64,000 nucleotides of DNA from NCBI GenBank assembly GCA_017510605.1, contig JAFWMQ010000006.1:62001-126000 (forward strand). The letters are read 5' to 3'. Source of the stretch: Clostridiales bacterium (lineage in GTDB: Bacteria > Bacillota > Clostridia > Saccharofermentanales > Saccharofermentanaceae). Numbering within the stretch: position 1 is the first letter of the stretch; the number at the start of each line of letters is the position of its first letter. The notes beneath the pieces were generated by a model. That model ran no database searches and was not told the origin of the DNA. It worked only from the letters and a program-made list of their open reading frames with translations. The position numbers and the translations under genes were made by a program. Below, piece after piece: positions 27,395-36,188 of the stretch.

Positions 27395-29293
27395 TCATTT
27401 ATCCATATTGGCAATGATGTGCATAACTATGTGAGCGATCCTCATGATACCGCCTGAGCTGTCAGCCTTTTCAACAGCATTGCTTATCAGCATGGGATCA
27501 TCGGTACCTATTACATCGACACCGCAGCTTACCAGATACTGAACCGTATCATCTTTATCAACGGTCCAGCAGAACACTTTCTTGCCCTGTTCATGCATGC
27601 GGCGGACCAGCTCAGGAGTAATATAAGATTCTTCGATCGAGATATTATCGGAGTATTCAATATCTTCCAGATCACCCATTCCGATAACGATGCAGTATGC
27701 TTTTGTTATCTCGGGATCAAGCATCTTTATCCGCTTTAATCTGGCAGCATCCTGTGCGATTACCATGACGTTGTCATGCATGCCGGTCTCATTAATAACA
27801 TGCAGAACATTTTCCTCAAAATGTATATCATTCGGATGTCCTTTCAGCTCTACCTGGACATGCATGTTGTTTTCTTTGGCAAACGCAAGAACTTCTTTAA
27901 GTGTCGGAATGACAACATGCTCGTAATTTCCCGGCATCCATGAACCGAACTCACAGCTTACAAGCTCTGCATATGTGTGATCGTGGATCGAGAGATTCTG
28001 TCCTGTCACCCTCTTGATCGTTGAATCATGATTGCAGACAATAATGCCGTCAGAGGTCTGATGTACATCAAGCTCGATCCATTCAAGATTCTCACTTGCC
28101 GCAAGTTCAAAAGCAGGCATTGTGTTCTCGGGAGCATTGGTATTATCCCCTCTGTGTGCGCAGACCAGCGGTTTTTGCACGTCATCGAAAAGGAACGAAT
28201 ATCTGTTGAGAAGATATACAGCCGTTACTCCCGAAATAAGTGTAAGCATTGCCAGGAAAGCGGCAACAACTTTAGGTGAAGCCTTCTCGATCTTGAACGT
28301 ACTGCTGTTAAGCGTCAGCATCATTTCCTTCTCATCGACATACCTGTAGAAAAGAACGGTAAGTGCGGCATTATTAACAGCGGGCGAGATAAAACTCTTC
28401 AGGAACTGCCTGATCGCATAAGTATACGTTCCGACTGCTTCGGATTTGAAAACAATATTCTTGCTGTTTCCCCTGAAAATATTAATAATCTCATTCCAGT
28501 TTACAACGATTACGGAAGCAACAGAATTGATAACGAAGTTCAAAAGGAGCGTCAGAAGGAACAGCGTAAGGAAGATTTCTATGTAATGCCCTTTTCCTAT
28601 TTTTCTGGACTCTCCGCAGCTCCTGATAAAACTGTCATTCTGCATTACAAAACAGTTTATTGAGAAAAGATAGACGATCAGTCCGACGATCAGGAATGCG
28701 TAGATGGTATCGTAAAGAATGCTGAGGCCTTTTGTATAACCGATCGTCTGATCGACAAAACCCGGAAGGATAAGTTTGAACGTGGAACTCGAAAGGGGCA
28801 GGAGCTTGGTAAGCGGGAAAAGAACAAGAATGAATATCGTTAAAAGCCAGTTCTTCGGATGAAGCGCTTTCCTGCATGCGCGGATCCCCGCCATGAACAT
28901 ACTTAAAAGATTTGTATCACGCCCCGCCTGACCCATCGAGAAAGCATGTATCAGTCCGGCTATCTCAAACAGCGACATAAACATTATCAGAATGGCGAAA
29001 ACCACCACCATCAGCAAAGACGCAGGGCTTAGTAAAACCTGTTGTACATTATCCGGAACGATATATGTAACGCCCGACGTTTTCATCATTGCATCAATGA
29101 GAACCGCCTTAAAGGCAGATGTGGCAGTCATTGTAAATGCCGAACAGAAAAGAATAAACAGCATAACTTCCTTGAAGTTCTGCTTGAAGAGGACCAGAAC
29201 CTGTTTTAAGAAAGAATCGAAATCAGCAAAGAATCTCTTAACCCTGTTTTCTACAGTTGTCAGTATACTTTTTGTGTTCGATGTAGCAGACAT
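27395..29293 (-). CDS. Membrane glycerophosphodiester phosphodiesterase
   Basis: A 632-residue two-part protein. The first 350 residues contain about eight membrane helices of the GDPD-associated membrane domain. From about residue 372 a TIM-barrel GDPD domain follows, with CAHRGDNTNAPENT (catalytic His and metal-binding Glu), EWIELDVHQTSDG and CNHDSTIKRVTG. The enzyme would cut glycerophosphodiesters to glycerol-3-phosphate at the membrane. It is 16 bases downstream of the Na/Pi symporter gene, so one transcript links phosphodiester breakdown with phosphate movement; it may also act on polyglycerol-phosphate polymers. Confidence 0.92.
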   Translation of the reverse strand: MSATSNTKSILTTVENRVKRFFADFDSFLKQVLVLFKQNFKEVMLFILFCSAFTMTATSAFKAVLIDAMMKTSGVTYIVPDNVQQVLLSPASLLMVVVFAILIMFMSLFEIAGLIHAFSMGQAGRDTNLLSMFMAGIRACRKALHPKNWLLTIFILVLFPLTKLLPLSSSTFKLILPGFVDQTIGYTKGLSILYDTIYAFLIVGLIVYLFSINCFVMQNDSFIRSCGESRKIGKGHYIEIFLTLFLLTLLLNFVINSVASVIVVNWNEIINIFRGNSKNIVFKSEAVGTYTYAIRQFLKSFISPAVNNAALTVLFYRYVDEKEMMLTLNSSTFKIEKASPKVVAAFLAMLTLISGVTAVYLLNRYSFLFDDVQKPLVCAHRGDNTNAPENTMPAFELAASENLEWIELDVHQTSDGIIVCNHDSTIKRVTGQNLSIHDHTYAELVSCEFGSWMPGNYEHVVIPTLKEVLAFAKENNMHVQVELKGHPNDIHFEENVLHVINETGMHDNVMVIAQDAARLKRIKMLDPEITKAYCIVIGMGDLEDIEYSDNISIEESYITPELVRRMHEQGKKVFCWTVDKDDTVQYLVSCGVDVIGTDDPMLISNAVEKADSSGGIMRIAHIVMHIIANMDK

Positions 29294-29309
29294 TGTTTAT
29301 GCCTTGTCC

Positions 29310-31061
29310 TCACGCTTTATACTTCTTGACATATTCCTGATACTTCTTCTCGTCCTTATCTTTACGCTGCTTGAAGTCATGCATGTATGTGTCAGTATTT
29401 GTAGTTCCTGGTGATTTATATCTGTAGGCAATAGCGGCAATGTTAAGACTGTGCTCAGCGATCCTTACACAGCTGTATAGGATGTCATTAAATACAAATC
29501 CCTGTTCAGTGGTGCAGATGCCCGCAGCAAGCCTCTCGACGTGATTCGCCTTGAACTTGTCGCACATCTCACTTATTACGATCCTTAAAGGACCCACATC
29601 TCCGGCATGCTTTGCGTCCTTGGAAAGATAACAGTCCAAAGCCATCGTATAAATATCGCGAACGGCCGGTATCACCCTGTTAAGCTCCTCGCGTGCGGCA
29701 TCCGAGAATTCAAGATGCTTAGTATCTATCTCTTCTGCAGAATCGGAAAGATAATTCGCATGGTCGGCAATTCGTTCAACTTCACCGATTGCCTGAAGGA
29801 TCCTCGATGATCTGTTCTTATCTTCAACGCTGAGATGCTGCGTGGTCGTAAGCTTCATGAGGTAAGAACCCAGAAGGTCCTCGAACCCGTCCACTTTTTC
29901 CTCGTTCTTCTTAATGAACTCAAAATCTGCGGAATTATAGCCGCTTGTCAGCATACCCATTGACTTATCAAGACCCTCTTTGGCCTTTTCAACCATCTTG
30001 GTCATCATATTACTGCATTCACCTACGGCAATCGTCGGAGTGAGCATGAGACGTTCGTCGAGCTTGAAATCCTGCTCCTCATCCGTTTCTTTGACGATAA
30101 GATGTGCGATCTTAACAAGGAGCTTACTGAACGGGAACAGAAGCACGGTATTGGCAATGTTGAATATTGAATGGATAGCTGCCACGCCGACGATATTTAC
30201 GGTGTTATCCATAAATCCGAAATCTAATATGGCATTTACCGTATAGAAAACTATGAGCCATATGACGGTTCCCAGAAGCTTAATCGTGACATGGATCACA
30301 GTAACCCTCTTTGCATCCCTGTTAACACCGATCGAAGAAAGTATGGCCGTCATACATGTTCCGATATTTGCACCCATTACAAGCGGGATAGCCATTCCGT
30401 ATGTGAGCTGGCCGGTCAGGGAAATACTCTGCAGGATACCGATAGCAGCAGCTGAACTCTGGATGATACCTGTTACGACCGCACCGGATAAGACGCCGAG
30501 AAGCGGATTCTTGAAGGCTGTCATGATGGATACGAAGCTGTCCATCTCCTTGAGCGGTTCCATCGATGCCGACATCATAGTCATTCCCTGCATCAGTATG
30601 GAGAAGCCCACGAGCATAGAACCTATATCCTTGTGTCGCTGCTTTTTCGCCACCATGATCAAAATTATTCCGATCAGAGCGAAAATGAGCGAGAAGCAGG
30701 ATGGCTTAAGAAGCTTTAAGAATACGTTGTCACCGCTGTCGATACCCGCTAATGACAGGATCCATGCGGTGAGCGTCGTTCCGATATCAGAACCGAATAT
30801 TACGCCGACAGTCTGCGGAAGATCCATTATGCCGGAATTAACAAAACCGACGAGCATGACAGTCATCGCGGATGAGGACTGGATAGCGATCGTAATTACC
30901 GCACCGACAGCAAGCCCTTTAAACTTGTTGTCTGTTGCCTTATTGAGGAGTTTCTCGAGTTTGCCGCCGGCAGTTTTCTTCAAAGACTCAGACAAAAGCC
31001 TCATTCCGTAAAGGAAAAACGCCAATCCACCGAAAAGTGTTACAAACGAAAAAACATCCAT
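29310..31061 (-). CDS. Na+/phosphate symporter with PhoU-like C-terminal domain
   Basis: A 583-residue NptA/YjbB-type protein. The membrane part has the duplicated QSS repeat, seen as IAIQSSSAMTVMLVGFVNSG and GIIQSSAAAIGILQSISLTG. The C-terminal 230 residues form a PhoU-like helical bundle (EVERIADHANYLSDSAEEI and DICRIAEHSLNIA-like repeats). The ATG at 31061, MDVFSFVTLFGGL, follows AGGAAAG; the 33-residue extension upstream is part of the preceding terminator and is rejected. It likely moves phosphate with sodium, and the PhoU part may gate it. Confidence 0.92.
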   Translation of the reverse strand: MDVFSFVTLFGGLAFFLYGMRLLSESLKKTAGGKLEKLLNKATDNKFKGLAVGAVITIAIQSSSAMTVMLVGFVNSGIMDLPQTVGVIFGSDIGTTLTAWILSLAGIDSGDNVFLKLLKPSCFSLIFALIGIILIMVAKKQRHKDIGSMLVGFSILMQGMTMMSASMEPLKEMDSFVSIMTAFKNPLLGVLSGAVVTGIIQSSAAAIGILQSISLTGQLTYGMAIPLVMGANIGTCMTAILSSIGVNRDAKRVTVIHVTIKLLGTVIWLIVFYTVNAILDFGFMDNTVNIVGVAAIHSIFNIANTVLLFPFSKLLVKIAHLIVKETDEEQDFKLDERLMLTPTIAVGECSNMMTKMVEKAKEGLDKSMGMLTSGYNSADFEFIKKNEEKVDGFEDLLGSYLMKLTTTQHLSVEDKNRSSRILQAIGEVERIADHANYLSDSAEEIDTKHLEFSDAAREELNRVIPAVRDIYTMALDCYLSKDAKHAGDVGPLRIVISEMCDKFKANHVERLAAGICTTEQGFVFNDILYSCVRIAEHSLNIAAIAYRYKSPGTTNTDTYMHDFKQRKDKDEKKYQEYVKKYKA

Positions 31062-31119
31062 AACTTTCCTCGCTCCAAATACTGATATAAACAAGCTGTA
31101 ACGCCTGTATTTTATCGTC

Positions 31120-31158
31120 AAAAAAGGAATATGTAAAACAATAATTGTTACATATTCC
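31120..31158 (-). terminator. Rho-independent terminator of the ABC exporter operon
   Basis: On the minus strand, perfect 11-base stem GGAATATGTAA / TTACATATTCC, 11-base loop and six T residues, 28 bases past the permease stop. Confidence 0.9.
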
Positions 31159-31185
31159 ATTATATTGACGGCCGTCTATATATCT

Positions 31186-32874
31186 TTATTTTCTCCCCAG
31201 AACCTTTGGAAGCAGGAGTGATACAAGGAAACCGATGGCAAAATTGATCGCCGCGCCGGTCAGGACCGCGATCGAGACGTGACCGGTCAGTACACCGATG
31301 ATGACGGCTGCTCCCGACGGTGTCAGACCGAAGTAGAAGAACATCATCTGGACTAAGAAAGATACCGTCTGCATCTGGTCCTTTGGGAGCGAGAGCGAGA
31401 TCAGGGTTCCTATAACAGTCGCAAAGAAACTTATCGACAGGATGAATATGAACCATACGATCACGCTGACCGGGCTTGCGCCCATAATGACCGCCGAGAC
31501 AACTATCGGGAGCGAAAGATCGATCGCCGTTACGGCAAGGCAGCCGAGGAGCGAATAGATGATCTTCGTATAGTGCTTCTCAGGAATGAGAACAAAGAAA
31601 TCACGTGAAGTATCTTCCCTGATCGGATCGCCAAGCGTCCTGTAGAAAGCCATTGCTCCCAGAACTGCCGCGGGAATAAAGAACGCATCTTCCATCGGCG
31701 CGGATCTGGCAAACCAGGCAACAACACCTGCGATGACCGTGTATACGATCATTGTCGTCGAGAAAAACTTCAGCTTGGCGAATCTGAATCTGTTGAAGAC
31801 CGCCTTGTAGAAGAAGACATTTGCACCGGATCCGTAATTGAAGCCTTCTCTGTCGACTTTTCCCTTACGCTCTTTTGTTCTTTGGGCAACAGCACCCTTT
31901 GAAGCCATCTTGGCGCTCTCGATCATCTCAGCCTTGTGTTCTGCGGCAAACATGGCGTCTTCATAGAAATCAGCCTTCATCTTCCAGACAAACAGGATAA
32001 GCGCCGCACATGCAGCGATGAACAGGCCAAGATATATCAGGGACGTTGCAGTATCACCGATTGCGGCATAGTATGATATGCCTCTGAGCCAGCCCCAGAA
32101 AGGGATCCAGTGTGTCGACGGGCTTGCGAAAAAGGCAAACAATCCGTCGATAACGCTCATCTTGTTGATAATGGTAAAAGCCGCAAACCCTATAGCAATG
32201 GCGCCGTAGAAAACAGCGAGAACATTCTTGATGTTTCCGGTACCGTTTTCCATTTTCGATGTGATCGTATAGAAAACGACCTGGACCAGAGTACTGAATA
32301 TGAGTGTCAGCGCATACACGATGACCAGCGATACCGCAGCCCAGGCAGAAAGCCCGATGTTGAATATCAGGTTAGGAAGCTGGAACAGCATGAACAGTGA
32401 GACGAACAGCGAGGTTCCCAATGTGCAGGTAAGTCTGAACATAAGAACCGACTGGGGTTTTAAAGGAGACGCAAAAAGCATCGGAACATCTGCAGGCAGG
32501 AAGATCTTGCTTGAATTCTGGGCATTAAGGATATTCGTTGCCAGCAGTAAAAGGAAGACTGCCGATATGGCAATATCCACTATCTGCTCCGTCTTAAGGT
32601 CATACTTTGCCATCAGGTTGGAAAAGCGCCATTCATCCAGAGAAGAATCGATATCGATCTCAATTTCTTCGTCATTCTCATCAGCGGACTGCTCCGTTGT
32701 AACGGTCGTATCTTCCGCGTCACGGTCTTTGTCCTTCGAGCTGAATAGAGATCCGGCAAAACCTATCATGGCGCCAAAAACCATGATGATGACCATGAAG
32801 GCGACCCACGTCTTCATCAGCTTCTTAACCGAGTTAAGAAGAGTGTGCGTTATATAGTAAAAGAACAGTCTCAT
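31186..32874 (-). CDS. ABC-2-type permease
   Basis: A 562-residue membrane partner of the adjacent ATPase. It has about 12-14 hydrophobic segments, with an early acidic loop (residues 48-85, rich in D and E) between the first and second helices, and a basic segment near residue 320. The domain layout is like putative bacterial ABC exporters whose permease is a single long chain instead of two copies of a shorter one. Its start overlaps the ATPase stop by 4 bases. Cargo cannot be deduced; no peptide, antibiotic or lantibiotic gene is adjacent. Confidence 0.82.
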   Translation of the reverse strand: MRLFFYYITHTLLNSVKKLMKTWVAFMVIIMVFGAMIGFAGSLFSSKDKDRDAEDTTVTTEQSADENDEEIEIDIDSSLDEWRFSNLMAKYDLKTEQIVDIAISAVFLLLLATNILNAQNSSKIFLPADVPMLFASPLKPQSVLMFRLTCTLGTSLFVSLFMLFQLPNLIFNIGLSAWAAVSLVIVYALTLIFSTLVQVVFYTITSKMENGTGNIKNVLAVFYGAIAIGFAAFTIINKMSVIDGLFAFFASPSTHWIPFWGWLRGISYYAAIGDTATSLIYLGLFIAACAALILFVWKMKADFYEDAMFAAEHKAEMIESAKMASKGAVAQRTKERKGKVDREGFNYGSGANVFFYKAVFNRFRFAKLKFFSTTMIVYTVIAGVVAWFARSAPMEDAFFIPAAVLGAMAFYRTLGDPIREDTSRDFFVLIPEKHYTKIIYSLLGCLAVTAIDLSLPIVVSAVIMGASPVSVIVWFIFILSISFFATVIGTLISLSLPKDQMQTVSFLVQMMFFYFGLTPSGAAVIIGVLTGHVSIAVLTGAAINFAIGFLVSLLLPKVLGRK

Positions 32875-33608
32875 TGCTGTGACTCCTCTTCACCGCTGAC
32901 GGATGATTTATCAACACCTTCCGTAACCTCAAAGAACAGATCTTCCAGAGTCTTTCCGCTCTCCTCAACTTCACTTCTTGTGACGTTGGCGCGTATCTGT
33001 CCGTTCTGCATGATTATTGTCCTGTCCCAGAGCATATCGACACTGTCGATGATATGCGTACTGATAAGCATTGTCTTGCCGGCTTTTCTCATCTCTTCAA
33101 TGTAATTCTTGAGTTCCTTGATGGCATGGGGATCAAGGCCCAGCAAAGGCTCATCAAGAAGAATGATATCGGGATCGGGCAAAAGACCGAGACAGAGATT
33201 GAGTTTCTGCTGCATACCCTTGGAGAGCTCATCGCCGAACTTCCTGCGCTTATCATCAAGCTCGAAACGCTCAAGCAGAAGATTGATCCTGTCCTTATAG
33301 TCAGTCAGCTTATATGCCCTGGCAATAAACTCCATGTGTTCTACGACAGTAAGAGTCGGATAAAGCGACGGCATCTCAGGGATGTATCCCAATACTTTAC
33401 GGGCTTCAACGGTCTTATTATTCATTCCGTTGATAGTGATATCTCCCTGATATTTCAGAAAGCCGATTATTGATTTAATGATCGTACTCTTTCCTGCACC
33501 GTTAGGTCCCAGGAGAACGGTAAGTGTTCCCGGTTCGAGCGTGAAAGATACATCATTGCATGCGACATTTTTACCGTAACGCTTGGTTACGTTTTTGACT
33601 TCTAACAT
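32871..33608 (-). CDS. ABC transporter ATP-binding protein
   Basis: A 245-residue ATPase with Walker A LGPNGAGKST, Q-loop in GYIPEMPSLYP (Q position taken by PEMP), signature LSKGMQQKLNL, Walker B IILLDEPLLGLDP and the switch His in ISTHII. The LSKGM form is characteristic of the ABC-2 exporter group. The ATG at 33608 is chosen because MLEVKNVTKRYG is the family N-terminus and a G-rich site precedes it; 25 upstream residues are rejected. It powers the permease encoded next. Confidence 0.92.
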   Translation of the reverse strand: MLEVKNVTKRYGKNVACNDVSFTLEPGTLTVLLGPNGAGKSTIIKSIIGFLKYQGDITINGMNNKTVEARKVLGYIPEMPSLYPTLTVVEHMEFIARAYKLTDYKDRINLLLERFELDDKRRKFGDELSKGMQQKLNLCLGLLPDPDIILLDEPLLGLDPHAIKELKNYIEEMRKAGKTMLISTHIIDSVDMLWDRTIIMQNGQIRANVTRSEVEESGKTLEDLFFEVTEGVDKSSVSGEEESQQ

Positions 33609-33822
33609 TCCGATTACCCCCAAGATAAATCCTTTGCCTAGTTTGCCATTAGGTATTTCGCTTTTCAATAGAAGCGGAACCAAATTAAGACAGCGTTAAG
33701 GATAGATGTCAAAAAAACGATATTATTTTACAAAAACTGACAATTATAGAGGTAAGCGGTTCCCTTATATGTTATTATTTAAAATACTAGTGTTTTACTA
33801 TGGTTATCAGGGGTAATCTATT

Positions 33823-36183
33823 ATGGCGAAGTGGATTATAGTCGTTGACGATGATACCGCCAATCTTAAAATGGCCGGTCATATCCTCAGCAAGAACAAC
33901 ATGCGCGTTACTGCGCTCAAGTCCGGAAGTTCTTTTCTCGAATACGTAAACGAAAACGGCATGCCCGATCTGGTGCTTCTTGATATCAAGATGCCGGTGA
34001 TGGATGGATTCGAGACTCTCGGAAAACTCAGACAGCTTGAACAGCAGAAAGGTCTTATGAAGACCCCTGTTATCTTCCTGACCGCAGACGAAGATGTTGA
34101 CACGGAGACCAGAGGCTTTGAGGTCGGCGTGTCTGACTTCATCAGAAAGCCGTTTAATCCTGATGTTCTTCTCCGAAGGATCGACAATATCATGTCTAAT
34201 TCCCAGGAGATGCAGAGCCTTAAGAGCGAGGCTACGATCGATAAACTGACCGGACTCCTTAACAAGGGCGCTACAGGCGTTGAACTTTCAAAGATGTGCT
34301 CCGAACAGACCGGATGCCTCATGATGATCGACCTCGACTCATTTAAACTCGTAAACGACATTTACGGACACGAGATGGGAGACAAAGTCCTTATCGCGTG
34401 TGCTGAGATCATTCAAAAAAATGTTCCTTCGGGAAGCAAATGCGGAAGGATCGGCGGTGACGAGTTCACTTCTTTCGCATTAGGCGTAACAAATGAGAAA
34501 TCCGTTGCGGAAATATCGGCAAGGATAAATGATGATATCTTAAGAAGAGCCAAAGAACTTATGGGTGATGATATGAATATCCCGCTCGGAGCTTCGATCG
34601 GCGGCATCTTCGTCCCCAGATTCGGCAACGATTACAATGCTCTTCTCAAACTTGCGGATAAATCACTTTATACCGTTAAGAAGAACGGCAAGCACGGTTA
34701 CGGTCTTTACGATGATGATTCCGATGGTGCTGATGATCTTCCGGTTCAGGATATCCATGCTCTTTCCGAGATTTTAGGCGAGCGTTCGATACAGGACGTT
34801 GCCCTCCAGCTCGACAAGGATTCATTCTCACCTGTTTACCGCTATGTAATCAGATATATCATCAGACACCATATTAATGCATGCAAAGTCCTCTTTACCC
34901 TTGCTCCGCAGAACGGAAAGAACGATACGGAATTCTATGATGCTGTTGATGAATTCGGCAATCACATAAGAGGCTCGCTCCGTAAATCAGATATTTTCAT
35001 GAGGAATAACAAGAACCAGTATTTCGTCTTCCTCACGGACATCAGAGCGGATTCCATCGATAAAGTCGTATCACATCTCGTTGACGGCTGGAACAGTAAA
35101 AAGATCTCAAATCTTGCCATAACACAAGAGACAGAATTTATCGGAAACAATTCCGATCATGTAAAGACCGCCAAAACAAAGAAGGTCATAGTAGTCGACG
35201 ATGACATTATCAATCTCCAGGTTGCGGGTAAGATCTTAAGTTCAGGCGGAATGCATGTTGTCGCGCTTAAATCCGGGGCAGCTCTATTCGAATATCTGGA
35301 GAAAGAGACCGATATGCCCGATCTCATCCTGCTCGATGTCAAGATGCCGGATATGGGAGGCTTTGATGCAATAAAGAAGCTCCATTCGCTTGAGACAAAG
35401 GCTTCGAAGATACCTGTCATCTTCCTTACTGCAGATGAGAGTGCCGGAGCTGAGAGCGAAGGATTATCACTCGGTGCCATGGACTTCATAAGAAAGCCTT
35501 TCGTTCCGGAAGTGCTCCTGATGCGTGTAAAAAATCTTATTGAACTTGTTACGCTGCAGAAACAGTTATACTTTGAGGTCGAGCAGAAAACACGCGAGAA
35601 CAAGGACCTCTTTATACAGGTCATAAGCGCTCTTGCCACTGCTATAGATAAAAAGGACGTATATACAAAAGGTCATTCTACAAGAGTTGCCGAGTATTCG
35701 AAAATGATCGCCAAGAGAGCCGGTTTTTCTGATGCAAGACAGGACGAGATCTACATGATCGCCATCATGCATGACATAGGCAAGATAGGAATTCCAGACA
35801 ATGTGCTGAATAAACCCGGCAAGCTCTCGGAATCCGAATACGAACTGATAAAGAAACACTCTGAAATGGGTGCTTCGATCCTGAAAAACATCGAGAACGA
35901 TCCTAAGTTTGAGAAAGGCGCGAGACATCACCACGAGCGTTACGACGGAACAGGATATCCTGCGGGACTTAAAGGCGACGCTATTCCTGAAGAGGCGAGG
36001 ATAATTGCCGTTGCGGATGCTTATGATGCGATGTCGAGCGACAGGAGTTACAGGACCCATCTTACCCAGGATATGATCAGGGATGAGATCACAAACGGTA
36101 TGGGAACACAATTCGATCCAAAATTTGCAAATATAATGTTGGAAATTGTTGAAGAAGATAAAGACTATAAGTTCAGAGGTTAA
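33823..36183 (+). CDS. REC-GGDEF-(degenerate GGDEF)-REC-HD-GYP signalling protein
   Basis: A 786-residue cytoplasmic protein that should both make and break cyclic di-GMP. REC1 (1-122): VVDDD, LLDIKMP. GGDEF (135-295): DKLTGLLNK, RIGGDEF near 208-214, intact and without the RxxD inhibitory site. Residues 310-440 look like a decayed GGDEF fold, with KSDIFMRNNKNQYFVFL where RxGGDEF would be. REC2 (455-575): VVDDD, LLDVKMP. HD-GYP (600-775): HDIGKIGIPD and HHERYDGTGYP, all metal ligands present. It is the first gene of an operon with two hybrid kinases, which may phosphorylate its receivers. Confidence 0.92.
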   Translation: MAKWIIVVDDDTANLKMAGHILSKNNMRVTALKSGSSFLEYVNENGMPDLVLLDIKMPVMDGFETLGKLRQLEQQKGLMKTPVIFLTADEDVDTETRGFEVGVSDFIRKPFNPDVLLRRIDNIMSNSQEMQSLKSEATIDKLTGLLNKGATGVELSKMCSEQTGCLMMIDLDSFKLVNDIYGHEMGDKVLIACAEIIQKNVPSGSKCGRIGGDEFTSFALGVTNEKSVAEISARINDDILRRAKELMGDDMNIPLGASIGGIFVPRFGNDYNALLKLADKSLYTVKKNGKHGYGLYDDDSDGADDLPVQDIHALSEILGERSIQDVALQLDKDSFSPVYRYVIRYIIRHHINACKVLFTLAPQNGKNDTEFYDAVDEFGNHIRGSLRKSDIFMRNNKNQYFVFLTDIRADSIDKVVSHLVDGWNSKKISNLAITQETEFIGNNSDHVKTAKTKKVIVVDDDIINLQVAGKILSSGGMHVVALKSGAALFEYLEKETDMPDLILLDVKMPDMGGFDAIKKLHSLETKASKIPVIFLTADESAGAESEGLSLGAMDFIRKPFVPEVLLMRVKNLIELVTLQKQLYFEVEQKTRENKDLFIQVISALATAIDKKDVYTKGHSTRVAEYSKMIAKRAGFSDARQDEIYMIAIMHDIGKIGIPDNVLNKPGKLSESEYELIKKHSEMGASILKNIENDPKFEKGARHHHERYDGTGYPAGLKGDAIPEEARIIAVADAYDAMSSDRSYRTHLTQDMIRDEITNGMGTQFDPKFANIMLEIVEEDKDYKFRG

Positions 36184-36188
36184 TCAGT

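Noticed and set aside
29310..31160. Longer Na/Pi symporter starting at 31160
   Set aside because: The added 33 residues are encoded by the upstream operon's terminator hairpin; the ATG at 31061 has a good AGGAAAG site.
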